NCBI GenBank assembly: GCA_048267245.1
Contig: JBLWXV010000001.1
Coordinates: 744,001-808,000, forward strand
Length of the DNA: 64,000 nt
Direction of reading: 5' to 3'
From: JBLWXV01 sp048267245
GTDB lineage: Bacteria > Bdellovibrionota > Bacteriovoracia > Bacteriovoracales > Bacteriovoracaceae
Both the position numbers and the translations under genes were made by a program. A model generated the notes under the pieces. It was not told the origin of the DNA, did no database searches, and was given only the letters and a program-made list of their open reading frames with translations. Shown in pieces: positions 27,717 to 34,742 of the stretch. How positions within the stretch are numbered: position 1 is the first letter of the stretch; each line of letters starts with the position of its first letter.

Positions 27717-28446
27717 AAATGCTATGGGCGGCGTTGAGGGCGATGAAGAGCCCGAGTTTGCCGTCTAAGAATCCGGCCTTAATAATATAGCATTCAATGA
27801 ACTTACCCACTGGCTTTAAGAGAATCTCAATCAAGTAGGGAGATCGACCTTTTTTTGCAACCAAGTCGCGGGCCCCTTGTTCAGCGTAGCGCATATTAGT
27901 GACTACTTGATCTTTAAGCGTGCGAAAGCTGTAGTGATTGAGTGCTCCCTGAAGAGTTGGTATCTGCGGGGATGATTTATTCTTGGCCACTAGAAGCTCG
28001 TGGACATTAGGCTCGGTCCAACTGGCTTCTCCCTTTTGATAGAGTCTTGGAATAATGTCTCGGTTCCATCCGCCATGGCGAATGGGAACATCTTCTACGA
28101 AGTTTAGTCGGTGCACTTGATAGAGTGGGCTGCTCTTATCTAGGTCTTGATCAAGAATCTTAAGAATGGAATCCTTGAGTTCACTCGTCACTACTTCATC
28201 AGCATCTATATTGAGAATCCAAGGACCTTGGGCGTGGGATTCGGCGACATTCTTTTGGGCACCATAATTTTTGAAGTGGTGATCAAATATTTTTGCACCG
28301 TACTTAGTTGCAATTGCTTTCGTGTCATCTGTTGAGAAGCTATCAGCGATGACAATTTCATCGACGAAGTCGAGGGCGGCCAATGTGCGTTCGAGATTGT
28401 CCGCTTCGTTCTTTGTAATGAGTGTGGCAGATATTTTTTGGCGCAA
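27673..28446 (-). CDS. family 2 glycosyltransferase, WaaE/KdtX-like
   Basis: A 257-aa GT-A transferase resembling LPS-core beta-1,4-glucosyltransferases. The N-terminus ISATLITKNEADNLERTLAA, then DEIVIADSFSTDDT and the DxD-type NIDADEV are diagnostic, followed by PIRHGGWNRD. A hydrophobic C-terminal stretch may bind the membrane. It lies third in a minus-strand run after a paralogous glycosyltransferase and a small Nfu protein (10 bp gap). Its last 44 bp overlap the end of the opposing kinase gene. Confidence 0.88.
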   Translation of the reverse strand: MRQKISATLITKNEADNLERTLAALDFVDEIVIADSFSTDDTKAIATKYGAKIFDHHFKNYGAQKNVAESHAQGPWILNIDADEVVTSELKDSILKILDQDLDKSSPLYQVHRLNFVEDVPIRHGGWNRDIIPRLYQKGEASWTEPNVHELLVAKNKSSPQIPTLQGALNHYSFRTLKDQVVTNMRYAEQGARDLVAKKGRSPYLIEILLKPVGKFIECYIIKAGFLDGKLGLFIALNAAHSIFMKYVIAARLNSRA

Positions 28447-28456
28447 AATCTAGGCC

Positions 28457-28714
28457 TTAAGTAAAATAGGGATTTTCGCCGGCGTCGTGATCAGTGAGGT
28501 CGACCACATCTTCAATCATGGGAAAATTGCGCTTAACGATTTGTTCAATACCATCTTTAAGAGTGGCCTTTGAGCTCGCACAGCCCTGGCAGCCGCCCTG
28601 GAGGCGAAGGTAGAGGATATTATTGTCAATATCGACGATCTCGACATTGCCCCCGTGGGCCGCAAGGGCCGGGCGAATTTGTTCATCGAGTAGTTTTTCA
28701 ATTTTTCTAATCAT
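28457..28714 (-). CDS. NifU-like C-terminal domain (Nfu) iron-sulfur protein
   Basis: An 85-aa stand-alone Nfu domain that carries or delivers a [4Fe-4S] cluster. The N-terminal IEKLLDEQIRPALAAHGGNV and the CxxC in LQGGCQGCASSKATLKDGIE are both intact. It lies between two glycosyltransferase genes on the same strand, an unusual partner set. A radical SAM protein, a possible client, is 3 kb away, but no direct link can be shown. Confidence 0.93.
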   Translation of the reverse strand: MIRKIEKLLDEQIRPALAAHGGNVEIVDIDNNILYLRLQGGCQGCASSKATLKDGIEQIVKRNFPMIEDVVDLTDHDAGENPYFT

Positions 28715-28741
28715 AGTTGAGTCCTTTAAATGTGCCGCAAT

Positions 28742-29632
28742 CTACACTATTTCGATGTAGTTTCGGTACTCCCCCATTCTATAACCAGTGAGGCGCTCCA
28801 ACAAATCACTAATGGCCAACCCGACGTTTTTCCATTCCGAACGCAGGGGGAGGGCGAGGATATCGAGGTCATTGTGATGTTCTTGAACCCAATTTTTCAT
28901 GACCGCCGGATGAGTCCCCAGAAAGGGCTTAAGTCCCCAAATTCGCTCATACTTAAAGGCTGCATCGGCGACGTCCTTGCCGTGATAGTAGGTGTTCATG
29001 ACATTGACCTTATTGGCCATGACCTGTTCTTTGCGCGCCCAGCCATAATGCAGAATTCTTGCGTCTACTTGCTTGGCGTGGATCTTTCTCTCATCGGCAT
29101 GGCGAAATCCTTGAGCATCTAGCCACGATTTAATGCCCAAGTGATTGCGAATAAGGCGAACTTCGCGGCGATAGATTGAGCGAGTGTACTTAATCACATC
29201 AGTATTGCCGTAGAAGTGTAGGTAGTTAAAGATGAGTCCCTCAATTTCGGGGCGCTCCTCCATGTCCATTACGGCAGCGTGAATCTTGGCCAGGTCCTCT
29301 TCGTGAATGGCCTCATCACCTTGAATGTACTGACAGTAGGAGCCCTTGCACTCGCGAAGCGCGATATTGGTCTGCTCAGACAAAATAAGTCCGCGACTAG
29401 TGAGGGCGGGGTCCCAGTGAGATTTTAAGAAGCGAAACTTCTGGTGGGTGAAATTGTCTCTTAAATACTCGTAGGTACCATCATCTTTAGAGAGAGAGGT
29501 ATCGTCGTAACCCACATTAATAATTATTTCGTCACAAAGAGGTTCGATACTTTCGATGCTCTCTTTGATCGGGTAACCTAGAGTGAGTCCGTTTTTAATA
29601 AATGTGAAACCAGAGATTAAGGGTTGTCCCAT
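28742..29632 (-). CDS. glycosyltransferase-like protein (GT2-related), 296 aa
   Basis: Paralogue of the protein at 21437-22498. It shares GFTF near the start, a DxD-like site in YIQGDEAIHEED, and LDAQGFRHAD followed by ARILHYGWARKEQ. It is shorter at the C-terminus. Its ATG (29630-29632) overlaps by two bases the ATG of the oppositely oriented heptosyltransferase gene. GGAGGA eight bases upstream of this start supports it, and that element lies inside the neighbour's first codons. It leads the minus-strand set that continues with nfu and the WaaE-like gene. Substrate unknown. Confidence 0.82.
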   Translation of the reverse strand: MGQPLISGFTFIKNGLTLGYPIKESIESIEPLCDEIIINVGYDDTSLSKDDGTYEYLRDNFTHQKFRFLKSHWDPALTSRGLILSEQTNIALRECKGSYCQYIQGDEAIHEEDLAKIHAAVMDMEERPEIEGLIFNYLHFYGNTDVIKYTRSIYRREVRLIRNHLGIKSWLDAQGFRHADERKIHAKQVDARILHYGWARKEQVMANKVNVMNTYYHGKDVADAAFKYERIWGLKPFLGTHPAVMKNWVQEHHNDLDILALPLRSEWKNVGLAISDLLERLTGYRMGEYRNYIEIV

Positions 29633-30671
29633 GGGGAGTCTTCCTCCACAAAAAATATTAGTTCTAAAAAATAGAGCGCTTGGCGACGCCGTTATCGGAC
29701 TGCCAGTCTGTACCTATCTTAAAGAACTCTTCCCAAATGCGAAACTCACTTATGCCACGCCAAGCTGGATCGCGCCATTATTATGTGAGCGCGGAGGTGA
29801 TTTTGACGAGATTCTCCCGGTTAAACTGACTTCAATGGCCGATGCTTGGAGCTTATTTCGAAAATTGTGGAAAATAAGACCAGATCTAGTTCTTGAGCTT
29901 CATAAAAGTGGGCGCAGTAGCAAGGTTTTAAAGCTCTATTCGTTAATCTCTGGGGCCAAGTACGTCGCTCATGATCACAATAAAAATTCCGGCGAGATTT
30001 TTGAACAGGGAGTGCGAAAACCCATTATTCAGCGCGATCTCGACGGGGCTTTCACCCTGGCACAGAGTTTTAATCATGAGGTTAAATATCCAAGCTACCT
30101 TGAGTTTGTGCCAAGATTTAAAAAGCAAAGAACTCAGGAGCTAGGGATTGTGTTGGGAGTGGTTGCTACTAGGGATGAAAAGAAGTGGCCCCTTACTCAC
30201 TTTGCTGAGTTAATTAGACTCATCAAATTGGCTCATCCCGAGCTTCCCATCTTGATTCCACTCTCAAAGAGCGCTGAAGACGAAGAGATCAAGATAAAAC
30301 TAAAAGCACTTATCGATTCAGAGGAAGTGGAGTTTATTCAGACCCCGCTCGAACAGTTGGGAGAGCGGCTCTCTCACGCCCATCTCTATATTGGAAACGA
30401 TACGGGTATAAAGCATATATGTGTCGCCCTGGGGCTTAAGACTTGGACACTCTTTGGTCCAGAAGAGCCCATTGAGTGGCAGCCCTACGATTATCAAAAG
30501 CATCCCTTCTTCTGGATTTATGAGGGAGATATTCGCTCGCAGATGGTAGAGCAGTGCAAATTGGTTCAATTTGATCGCTCGAGAAACCTCAGTGAGATCG
30601 CTCCCGATGAGGTTTACTCTTATCTCTATTCGGACTTGATTGAATCGGTCGGCCACTGGGAAAAAATGTAG
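29631..30671 (+). CDS. GT9 (heptosyltransferase-like) glycosyltransferase
   Basis: A 346-aa GT-B enzyme of the ADP-heptose:LPS heptosyltransferase family. The N-terminal ILVLKNRALGDAVIGLPV (nucleotide-sugar family start) and the C-terminal LYIGNDTGIKHICVALGLKT (donor-binding) are clear, and TLFGPEEPIEWQPY follows. The ATG at 29631 fits the family; an in-frame GTG at 29583 would add 16 residues and sit deep in the opposing gene. AAGGG lies seven bases before the chosen start. Likely acts on LPS inner core or another surface glycan. Confidence 0.88.
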   Translation: MGSLPPQKILVLKNRALGDAVIGLPVCTYLKELFPNAKLTYATPSWIAPLLCERGGDFDEILPVKLTSMADAWSLFRKLWKIRPDLVLELHKSGRSSKVLKLYSLISGAKYVAHDHNKNSGEIFEQGVRKPIIQRDLDGAFTLAQSFNHEVKYPSYLEFVPRFKKQRTQELGIVLGVVATRDEKKWPLTHFAELIRLIKLAHPELPILIPLSKSAEDEEIKIKLKALIDSEEVEFIQTPLEQLGERLSHAHLYIGNDTGIKHICVALGLKTWTLFGPEEPIEWQPYDYQKHPFFWIYEGDIRSQMVEQCKLVQFDRSRNLSEIAPDEVYSYLYSDLIESVGHWEKM

Positions 30672-30703
30672 CCTGCAAAATACTATGACCAGATGCTAGG
30701 CGG

Positions 30704-30712
30704 TGCTACAAT
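30704..30712 (+). promoter_or_regulatory. extended -10 promoter element before the phosphodiesterase-like gene
   Basis: TGC followed by TACAAT forms an extended -10 box, 37 bp before the ATG at 30750. The -35 side is poor, which such promoters tolerate. A direct repeat AATTGTT follows at about 30718 and 30735. Confidence 0.4.
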
Positions 30713-30749
30713 ATAGAAATTGTTGATTTATAGGAATTGTTAGAGCTTT

Positions 30750-31508
30750 ATGAAAGTAAAAATCATCGGAGGCTTTGGGGGACCCGCCCCAGGTAGGCGA
30801 TGCACCTCCCTTCTTGTTAACGACGAATTGTTGCTCGATCTCGGGGCCGCAAGTGTTGGTATGAGTGATGTTGAGAAAAAATCTCTCAAGCATATCTTTC
30901 TAAGCCATGTTCACCTAGATCACATAAAGGAATTGCCACATCTGTGCAATGACCTCCTGGCACTTGGTCGCAAGTCTGTTGAAATTTATTGCAATGAGTT
31001 TACTGAGAGATCGCTTCGCGCTCACGTTTTTAACAATATTCTCTATACAGATATCACTGATACTGGGACTGGCGTTTTAAAATTTAAAGAAACCAAGTCT
31101 GAAGAAGTGGTCGTTGCTGGAGACTACACCATCATTCCGGTAAGCGTGAATCACCCCTGTAAGGCGTTTGGCTTCATTGTGAAAAAAGATAAGGAATGCA
31201 TTATCTTCACAATGGACACTGGCACTTGTCCGCGTCTCTGGGAAGTGGCAAAGCTTCAAAAGGAAGAGCTCAAGGGAATCTTCTTTGATCTCTCGTTTCC
31301 AAACAAGCTTCATCAAGTGGCCCTGGCCTCAGGTCACCACACCAGTGAGACCATTGCCGAGGAACTTAAAATGATGCCAGAGGGGGTTCCTCTCTTTTCA
31401 ACTCACGTAAAACCTTACTACTTAGATGAAGTGAGAGGAGAATTGGAGTCACTTAAGAATTCTCGCATCAAACTTATCGATCAAGACAATCTAGTCTTTG
31501 ACCTCTAA
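30750..31508 (+). CDS. metallo-beta-lactamase-fold hydrolase, class II cyclic-nucleotide phosphodiesterase-like
   Basis: A 252-aa cytoplasmic metal hydrolase. The zinc motif is HVHLDH in HIFLSHVHLDHIKELPHL, with further ligands His in VSVNHPCKAF, Asp in FTMDTGTCP and His in FSTHVKPYY. The tail region GHHTSETIAEEL resembles PDE1/CpdP-type 3',5'-cyclic-AMP phosphodiesterases, which would tune cAMP signalling. That reading rests on motif order and is less certain than the fold. The ribosome-binding site is weak. The 3' end overlaps the convergent radical SAM gene by 18 bp. Confidence 0.82.
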   Translation: MKVKIIGGFGGPAPGRRCTSLLVNDELLLDLGAASVGMSDVEKKSLKHIFLSHVHLDHIKELPHLCNDLLALGRKSVEIYCNEFTERSLRAHVFNNILYTDITDTGTGVLKFKETKSEEVVVAGDYTIIPVSVNHPCKAFGFIVKKDKECIIFTMDTGTCPRLWEVAKLQKEELKGIFFDLSFPNKLHQVALASGHHTSETIAEELKMMPEGVPLFSTHVKPYYLDEVRGELESLKNSRIKLIDQDNLVFDL

Positions 31509-33431
31509 TTTTCTGCCGGCAAAGAGATGAAATTCTTTATTAAGTTCGGTGTGAACACACTGCTCACAGAAGTGCCATTGAGGATCTGTGCGGTGAAATT
31601 TTTCAATATGAATTCGAGCGAGTTTTGATCTAAAAGTCTCAAATGCGCCACTGGTCCAAATATCGTAAAAACTCTGACCATGAAGCGTTGTCAGAGCGTG
31701 ATTTGAAATACAACAAGGGAGTACCTTGCCATCAACTTCAATGCGAATATATTCGTGAGCAATCTGGCAAGAGAGAGTGTCGTAGAAGGAACTCTTTGAC
31801 CCGGCCGTTGATACACCCAGTACGTCTTTGTAGTCTGATTTATCTCGGGGAATGATCGCCACTTTAATTTCATTTTGTGAAGTAGCCTGGTACTTCATCA
31901 GGTTTGGATAGTCTCTTACTTGATAGAGTTCGTTAATGCTGGGGACGCAGCGGGGGGTGATATTTGTAAAAAGAGCTGACTGTGACGTCCATCGCTTTAT
32001 CAGTTCATCGCTACTTAAGTTTCCACTAAACTGTTGCGCCATTTGCTCTAGCGTCTCGCGCTCTTTGAGTTCGACACCATAGGCATCGGCCAGGGCGAGG
32101 GTCGTTTTAGCGTGAAAGGCGTAGTCCTCTACTTCACTTTCTTTTATGAGATATTCTAGAGTGCCTTCACCATGGATTTCCATGGGCTTTATCCAAAGCG
32201 AGATAGCTCCAGTTTCTATGGCACGTGCGACAAGATCGGGCATATCCCTATAATTTGAAGCGTTCGTCACACTCATTAAGGTGAAGGTAATTCCCTTGTG
32301 ATCCCTATGTCTCATTTGACTTGAGAGCTTGAGATATTTCACTACGCGCTCAAAAGTTTTTTCCGTTTGATTAGGGCGAACTTTGGCGTAGGTCTGCGCA
32401 TGGGCGGCAGAGAAGTTGACAATAAAGTGAAGTGAAAAGGGATTAGCGCTACAAAGTTTGTGCATGCGCGCGAGCTTATCTTCATTCATATAAGCGTAAT
32501 TTGAATAGACAGTTGTCTTAAAGCCTCTTCTTAATGAGGCCTCTATGAGTTCGATGATATCTGGATGAGTGAAGGGATCACCTAGGCCTCCAAATGTGAG
32601 ATGCTCGACCCGATGAGGAAGTTCTCCGATGAGCTTTAGGGCGAGCTTCGTATCAATTTTAGCTTGATACTGGGCTTCTATCGGCGCTTGAAACTTGCCA
32701 TCAATACCATCTGCCTTGTGCTTTTTTAAAATTTCTTCGTTATAGAGTCCGCAGAAATTGCAATTGTGTGTGCAGCTATTGGCAACATCAATATCGACAA
32801 TGCGAGGTCCGCGAAAGACGTTCTCAGTGAGTGCTTCCCAATTTCTGGCCCTTGGGTGGTCAGGGCTAAAGTAAACACCTGCCTTATTCGTCACGTACAT
32901 CTTCATCCACTCAAAACTCTTCTTTAGTTCTGCTGCCTGAGAAAAATTAAGATCTGTGGGGTTTAGGAGAAGAAAGTCTCTTCCCAGTTCAAAGTAGTAC
33001 TTAGCAAAACTTGCGATAAAGCTCAGACCTTCAGGTCTAAGGGTAAGTTCACTAAAGAATGTGACATCACTAAAGCGCCATCCATATTCGTGCATGCGCT
33101 CACTCGCACCTGTGAGGTGAGGAGTATCGCGGTATATTTTTGTACTCACTGCACCGCTGCTAGGGTGATCGAGTTCTTGGGTGATTAAGAATTTCTTGAG
33201 GCCAAGGTGCTGACGGTTTTCAAAGAGGAAGTGACTTTTGAACTCAGTCTCTTTAAGAGAAAACAAGAAGGGAATATTTCTCTCTTTGATAAGTTCACAT
33301 ACTTTCTGAGCACAGCTTAAATCGAAATCACTTTCAAGGCGAATAATGAGAAGTTTTTCATTTGGAAAGAGAGGCAAGAATTCTTGACCAAATTTTTGGA
33401 GATTTGATTGACCCAGAGAGATGATTTGCAT
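31491..33431 (-). CDS. radical SAM protein with SPASM-like C-terminus, 646 aa
   Basis: Large cytosolic radical-SAM enzyme. The cluster motif is CTHNCNFC (Cys220, 224, 227), a CX3CX2C arrangement. GGLGDPFTHPD supplies the Gly-rich SAM contact, and the TIM-barrel region runs to about residue 430. The C-terminal third has a SPASM-like Cys set: LPCCISNHA, then FCEQCVH near the end, preceded by GQSFYDIWTSGAF, typical of SPASM proteins. An N-terminal domain of about 200 residues precedes the barrel and is unlike known leaders I can name. SPASM enzymes mature peptides or modify proteins; the substrate here is unknown. A small protein and a 26-codon reading frame lie upstream on the same strand. Confidence 0.88.
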   Translation of the reverse strand: MQIISLGQSNLQKFGQEFLPLFPNEKLLIIRLESDFDLSCAQKVCELIKERNIPFLFSLKETEFKSHFLFENRQHLGLKKFLITQELDHPSSGAVSTKIYRDTPHLTGASERMHEYGWRFSDVTFFSELTLRPEGLSFIASFAKYYFELGRDFLLLNPTDLNFSQAAELKKSFEWMKMYVTNKAGVYFSPDHPRARNWEALTENVFRGPRIVDIDVANSCTHNCNFCGLYNEEILKKHKADGIDGKFQAPIEAQYQAKIDTKLALKLIGELPHRVEHLTFGGLGDPFTHPDIIELIEASLRRGFKTTVYSNYAYMNEDKLARMHKLCSANPFSLHFIVNFSAAHAQTYAKVRPNQTEKTFERVVKYLKLSSQMRHRDHKGITFTLMSVTNASNYRDMPDLVARAIETGAISLWIKPMEIHGEGTLEYLIKESEVEDYAFHAKTTLALADAYGVELKERETLEQMAQQFSGNLSSDELIKRWTSQSALFTNITPRCVPSINELYQVRDYPNLMKYQATSQNEIKVAIIPRDKSDYKDVLGVSTAGSKSSFYDTLSCQIAHEYIRIEVDGKVLPCCISNHALTTLHGQSFYDIWTSGAFETFRSKLARIHIEKFHRTDPQWHFCEQCVHTELNKEFHLFAGRKLEVKD

Positions 33432-33468
33432 GTGGTCATTTTACGTGAAAAAGCCCCCTCAAGGTAGG

Positions 33469-33494
33469 AAAAAGTGGCGGGGCCCAAGGGCCCC
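33469..33494 (-). terminator. GC-rich hairpin with T tract between small gene and radical SAM gene
   Basis: A palindrome GGGGCC-CAAG-GGCCCC (33479-33494) reads on the minus strand as a 6-bp all-GC stem, followed five bases later by five T residues (plus-strand A run 33469-33473). A second GGGGGC then TTTTT lies further down, so alternative pairing is possible. It could end the small-gene message or attenuate the radical SAM gene. Confidence 0.5.
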
Positions 33495-33510
33495 ACCCAT
33501 TTTGGCCATC

Positions 33511-33759
33511 TTATCGTTCATGGTGCAATCCTCTTGGCACGTGACCATAGACCCATTGGGGCCTTTGCGAGGGGAGCTCAACTTCTCCATGGCCAGGGCG
33601 TGAGAGCTTTGGACTCACAAAGGCGAGTGCGAGCGTACTCACTCCTAATGAGAAGAGATAACCGGACAACTTTGTGGCGCTCACAAGCATTATTTTGCTA
33701 GCGCCTACAAAGGTTCGAAGTTCGCGCAAGACGGCGACTTCTACAACTTGCGTAGACAT
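33511..33759 (-). CDS. small hypothetical protein, 82 aa, one hydrophobic segment
   Basis: Unrecognised small protein. The ATG at 33759 is backed by TGAGG five bases upstream. The N-terminal third is amphipathic (STQVVEVAVLRELRTFVG). A hydrophobic stretch follows (about 25-52; KLSGYLFSLGVSTLALAFVS) and may cross the membrane. The C-terminal 30 residues are Pro/Arg/His-rich. It ends 79 bp before the radical SAM start, with a terminator-like hairpin between. It could be a small membrane protein or a substrate of the neighbouring enzyme; no Cys or obvious modification core is present. Confidence 0.5.
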   Translation of the reverse strand: MSTQVVEVAVLRELRTFVGASKIMLVSATKLSGYLFSLGVSTLALAFVSPKLSRPGHGEVELPSQRPQWVYGHVPRGLHHER

Positions 33760-33790
33760 AAAAACCTCATAGATAAAATGATTCAAGTAA

Positions 33791-33811
33791 TTGGAGACGT
33801 TATGTCTCCAA
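33791..33811 (-). promoter_or_regulatory. perfect 8-bp stem-loop between the two small reading frames
   Basis: TTGGAGAC and GTCTCCAA form an 8-bp perfect stem around a 5-nt loop. No T run follows on either strand, so it is more likely an operator or RNA regulatory hairpin than a terminator. It sits 32 bp upstream of the small-protein start. Confidence 0.5.
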
Positions 33812-33847
33812 AGTCACAAAATGAGAGCAGAATTTAAAGCGAATGGT

Positions 33848-33928
33848 TTAGTGGCGTGGTCTGATAAAGAAGGCCACGCACGGATTTTCATTCGCAATAA
33901 TTGCTGTCGTATTTTGAATGTATTCCAT
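33848..33928 (-). CDS. possible 26-aa small peptide / leader peptide
   Basis: A short reading frame encoding MEYIQNTTAIIANENPCVAF and then FIRPRH. It is supported by an ideal AAGGAGG (33934-33940) placed five bases before the ATG. Its last third forms a hairpin (GCGTGG ... CCACGC). It has a single Cys after Pro. The strong ribosome-binding site is the main evidence, since length alone is not significant. The region 33929-34013 upstream shows nothing else that I can assign; it should hold the promoter of this minus-strand set. Confidence 0.45.
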   Translation of the reverse strand: MEYIQNTTAIIANENPCVAFFIRPRH

Positions 33929-34013
33929 GTTTGCCTCCTTAATGAGGGTGTTCGAAATTGAACTTAGGGGAAATTAACGAAGGAAACTTTTAAAGTCAAT
34001 ACTAGAGGGCTTC

Positions 34014-34742
34014 TTAATCATTTCTTAATGGAGAAGTTCTCATCGCCTCAAGAGTACCGAGTAGGGAGAAGGTGGCGATCTCAACTCTGAGAATAGCGGG
34101 ATGAATTTTAACGGGCTTAAAACCTCGCTGGATCAAAGAGCGATCTTCATCTTTTGTGAGCCCGCGCTCAGGACCAAGTACAAAGTGAATGGGAGAGTTA
34201 AAGTCGATTTGATAATCCCAGATTGAGTGTTCACCATCTAAAGAGAGCACAAAACTTTGTGAAGTAAGAGCGATGGAATCGACACCAGATTTCTTAACCG
34301 CGACTTTAGGTAGATCTAAATTAAGAGAGCCTTGAGAGAGGCCAAGAATCAACAATTCATCAAGCGAATTTTCTTCAAAAATTTTTGAATCGGCATAGGA
34401 TTTTTCTGAGAGCTGGGCCCGGAAGAATTCAAAGCTCTTCACTCCCATGCTGGAAGCATGTTCAAGTATTTTCTTTATTGTGGGCGGCCTAGAGAGTCCA
34501 ATTGAAAGAGAGATCTCTGGTTGAGATCTGGGTTCTTTTGAAATCCACTCGACCTGTATGGCCATTGGATTTAAAGAAGTAATCACTCCAAGTCCAAAGC
34601 TTCCACCAAGAAGACCCACGCGAATTTCATCCCCCAACTGAACCTTTAAGATTTCGCGCAGATGCGCCGAGCGCTTTGAATCGTGAATTTCAAAGAGATC
34701 GCCTTCAGTGCGGTCGGTTTCAAAGAGGATAAGAGTATTCAT
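34014..34742 (-). CDS. rsmE: 16S rRNA (uracil-1498-N3)-methyltransferase
   Basis: SPOUT-family methylase of 242 aa. An N-terminal PUA-like domain (about 1-70; HLREILKVQLGDEIRVG) is followed by the trefoil-knot domain with HFVLGPERGLTKDED and ILRVEIATFSLLGTLEAMR. It modifies U1498 near the decoding centre. The ATG (34740-34742) directly abuts the ATG of the divergent helicase gene. No Shine-Dalgarno sequence is apparent, so a leaderless message is possible. Confidence 0.93.
   Translation of the reverse strand: MNTLILFETDRTEGDLFEIHDSKRSAHLREILKVQLGDEIRVGLLGGSFGLGVITSLNPMAIQVEWISKEPRSQPEISLSIGLSRPPTIKKILEHASSMGVKSFEFFRAQLSEKSYADSKIFEENSLDELLILGLSQGSLNLDLPKVAVKKSGVDSIALTSQSFVLSLDGEHSIWDYQIDFNSPIHFVLGPERGLTKDEDRSLIQRGFKPVKIHPAILRVEIATFSLLGTLEAMRTSPLRND

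Noticed and set aside
28730..29122. 130-codon plus-strand frame opposite the 28.7-kb glycosyltransferase
   Set aside because: It is antisense to a gene whose conserved motifs are intact and has no ribosome-binding site.
33474..33701. 75-codon plus-strand frame opposite the 82-aa small protein
   Set aside because: It has no ribosome-binding site and starts within the GC-rich hairpin; the minus-strand frame has a well-placed GAGG.
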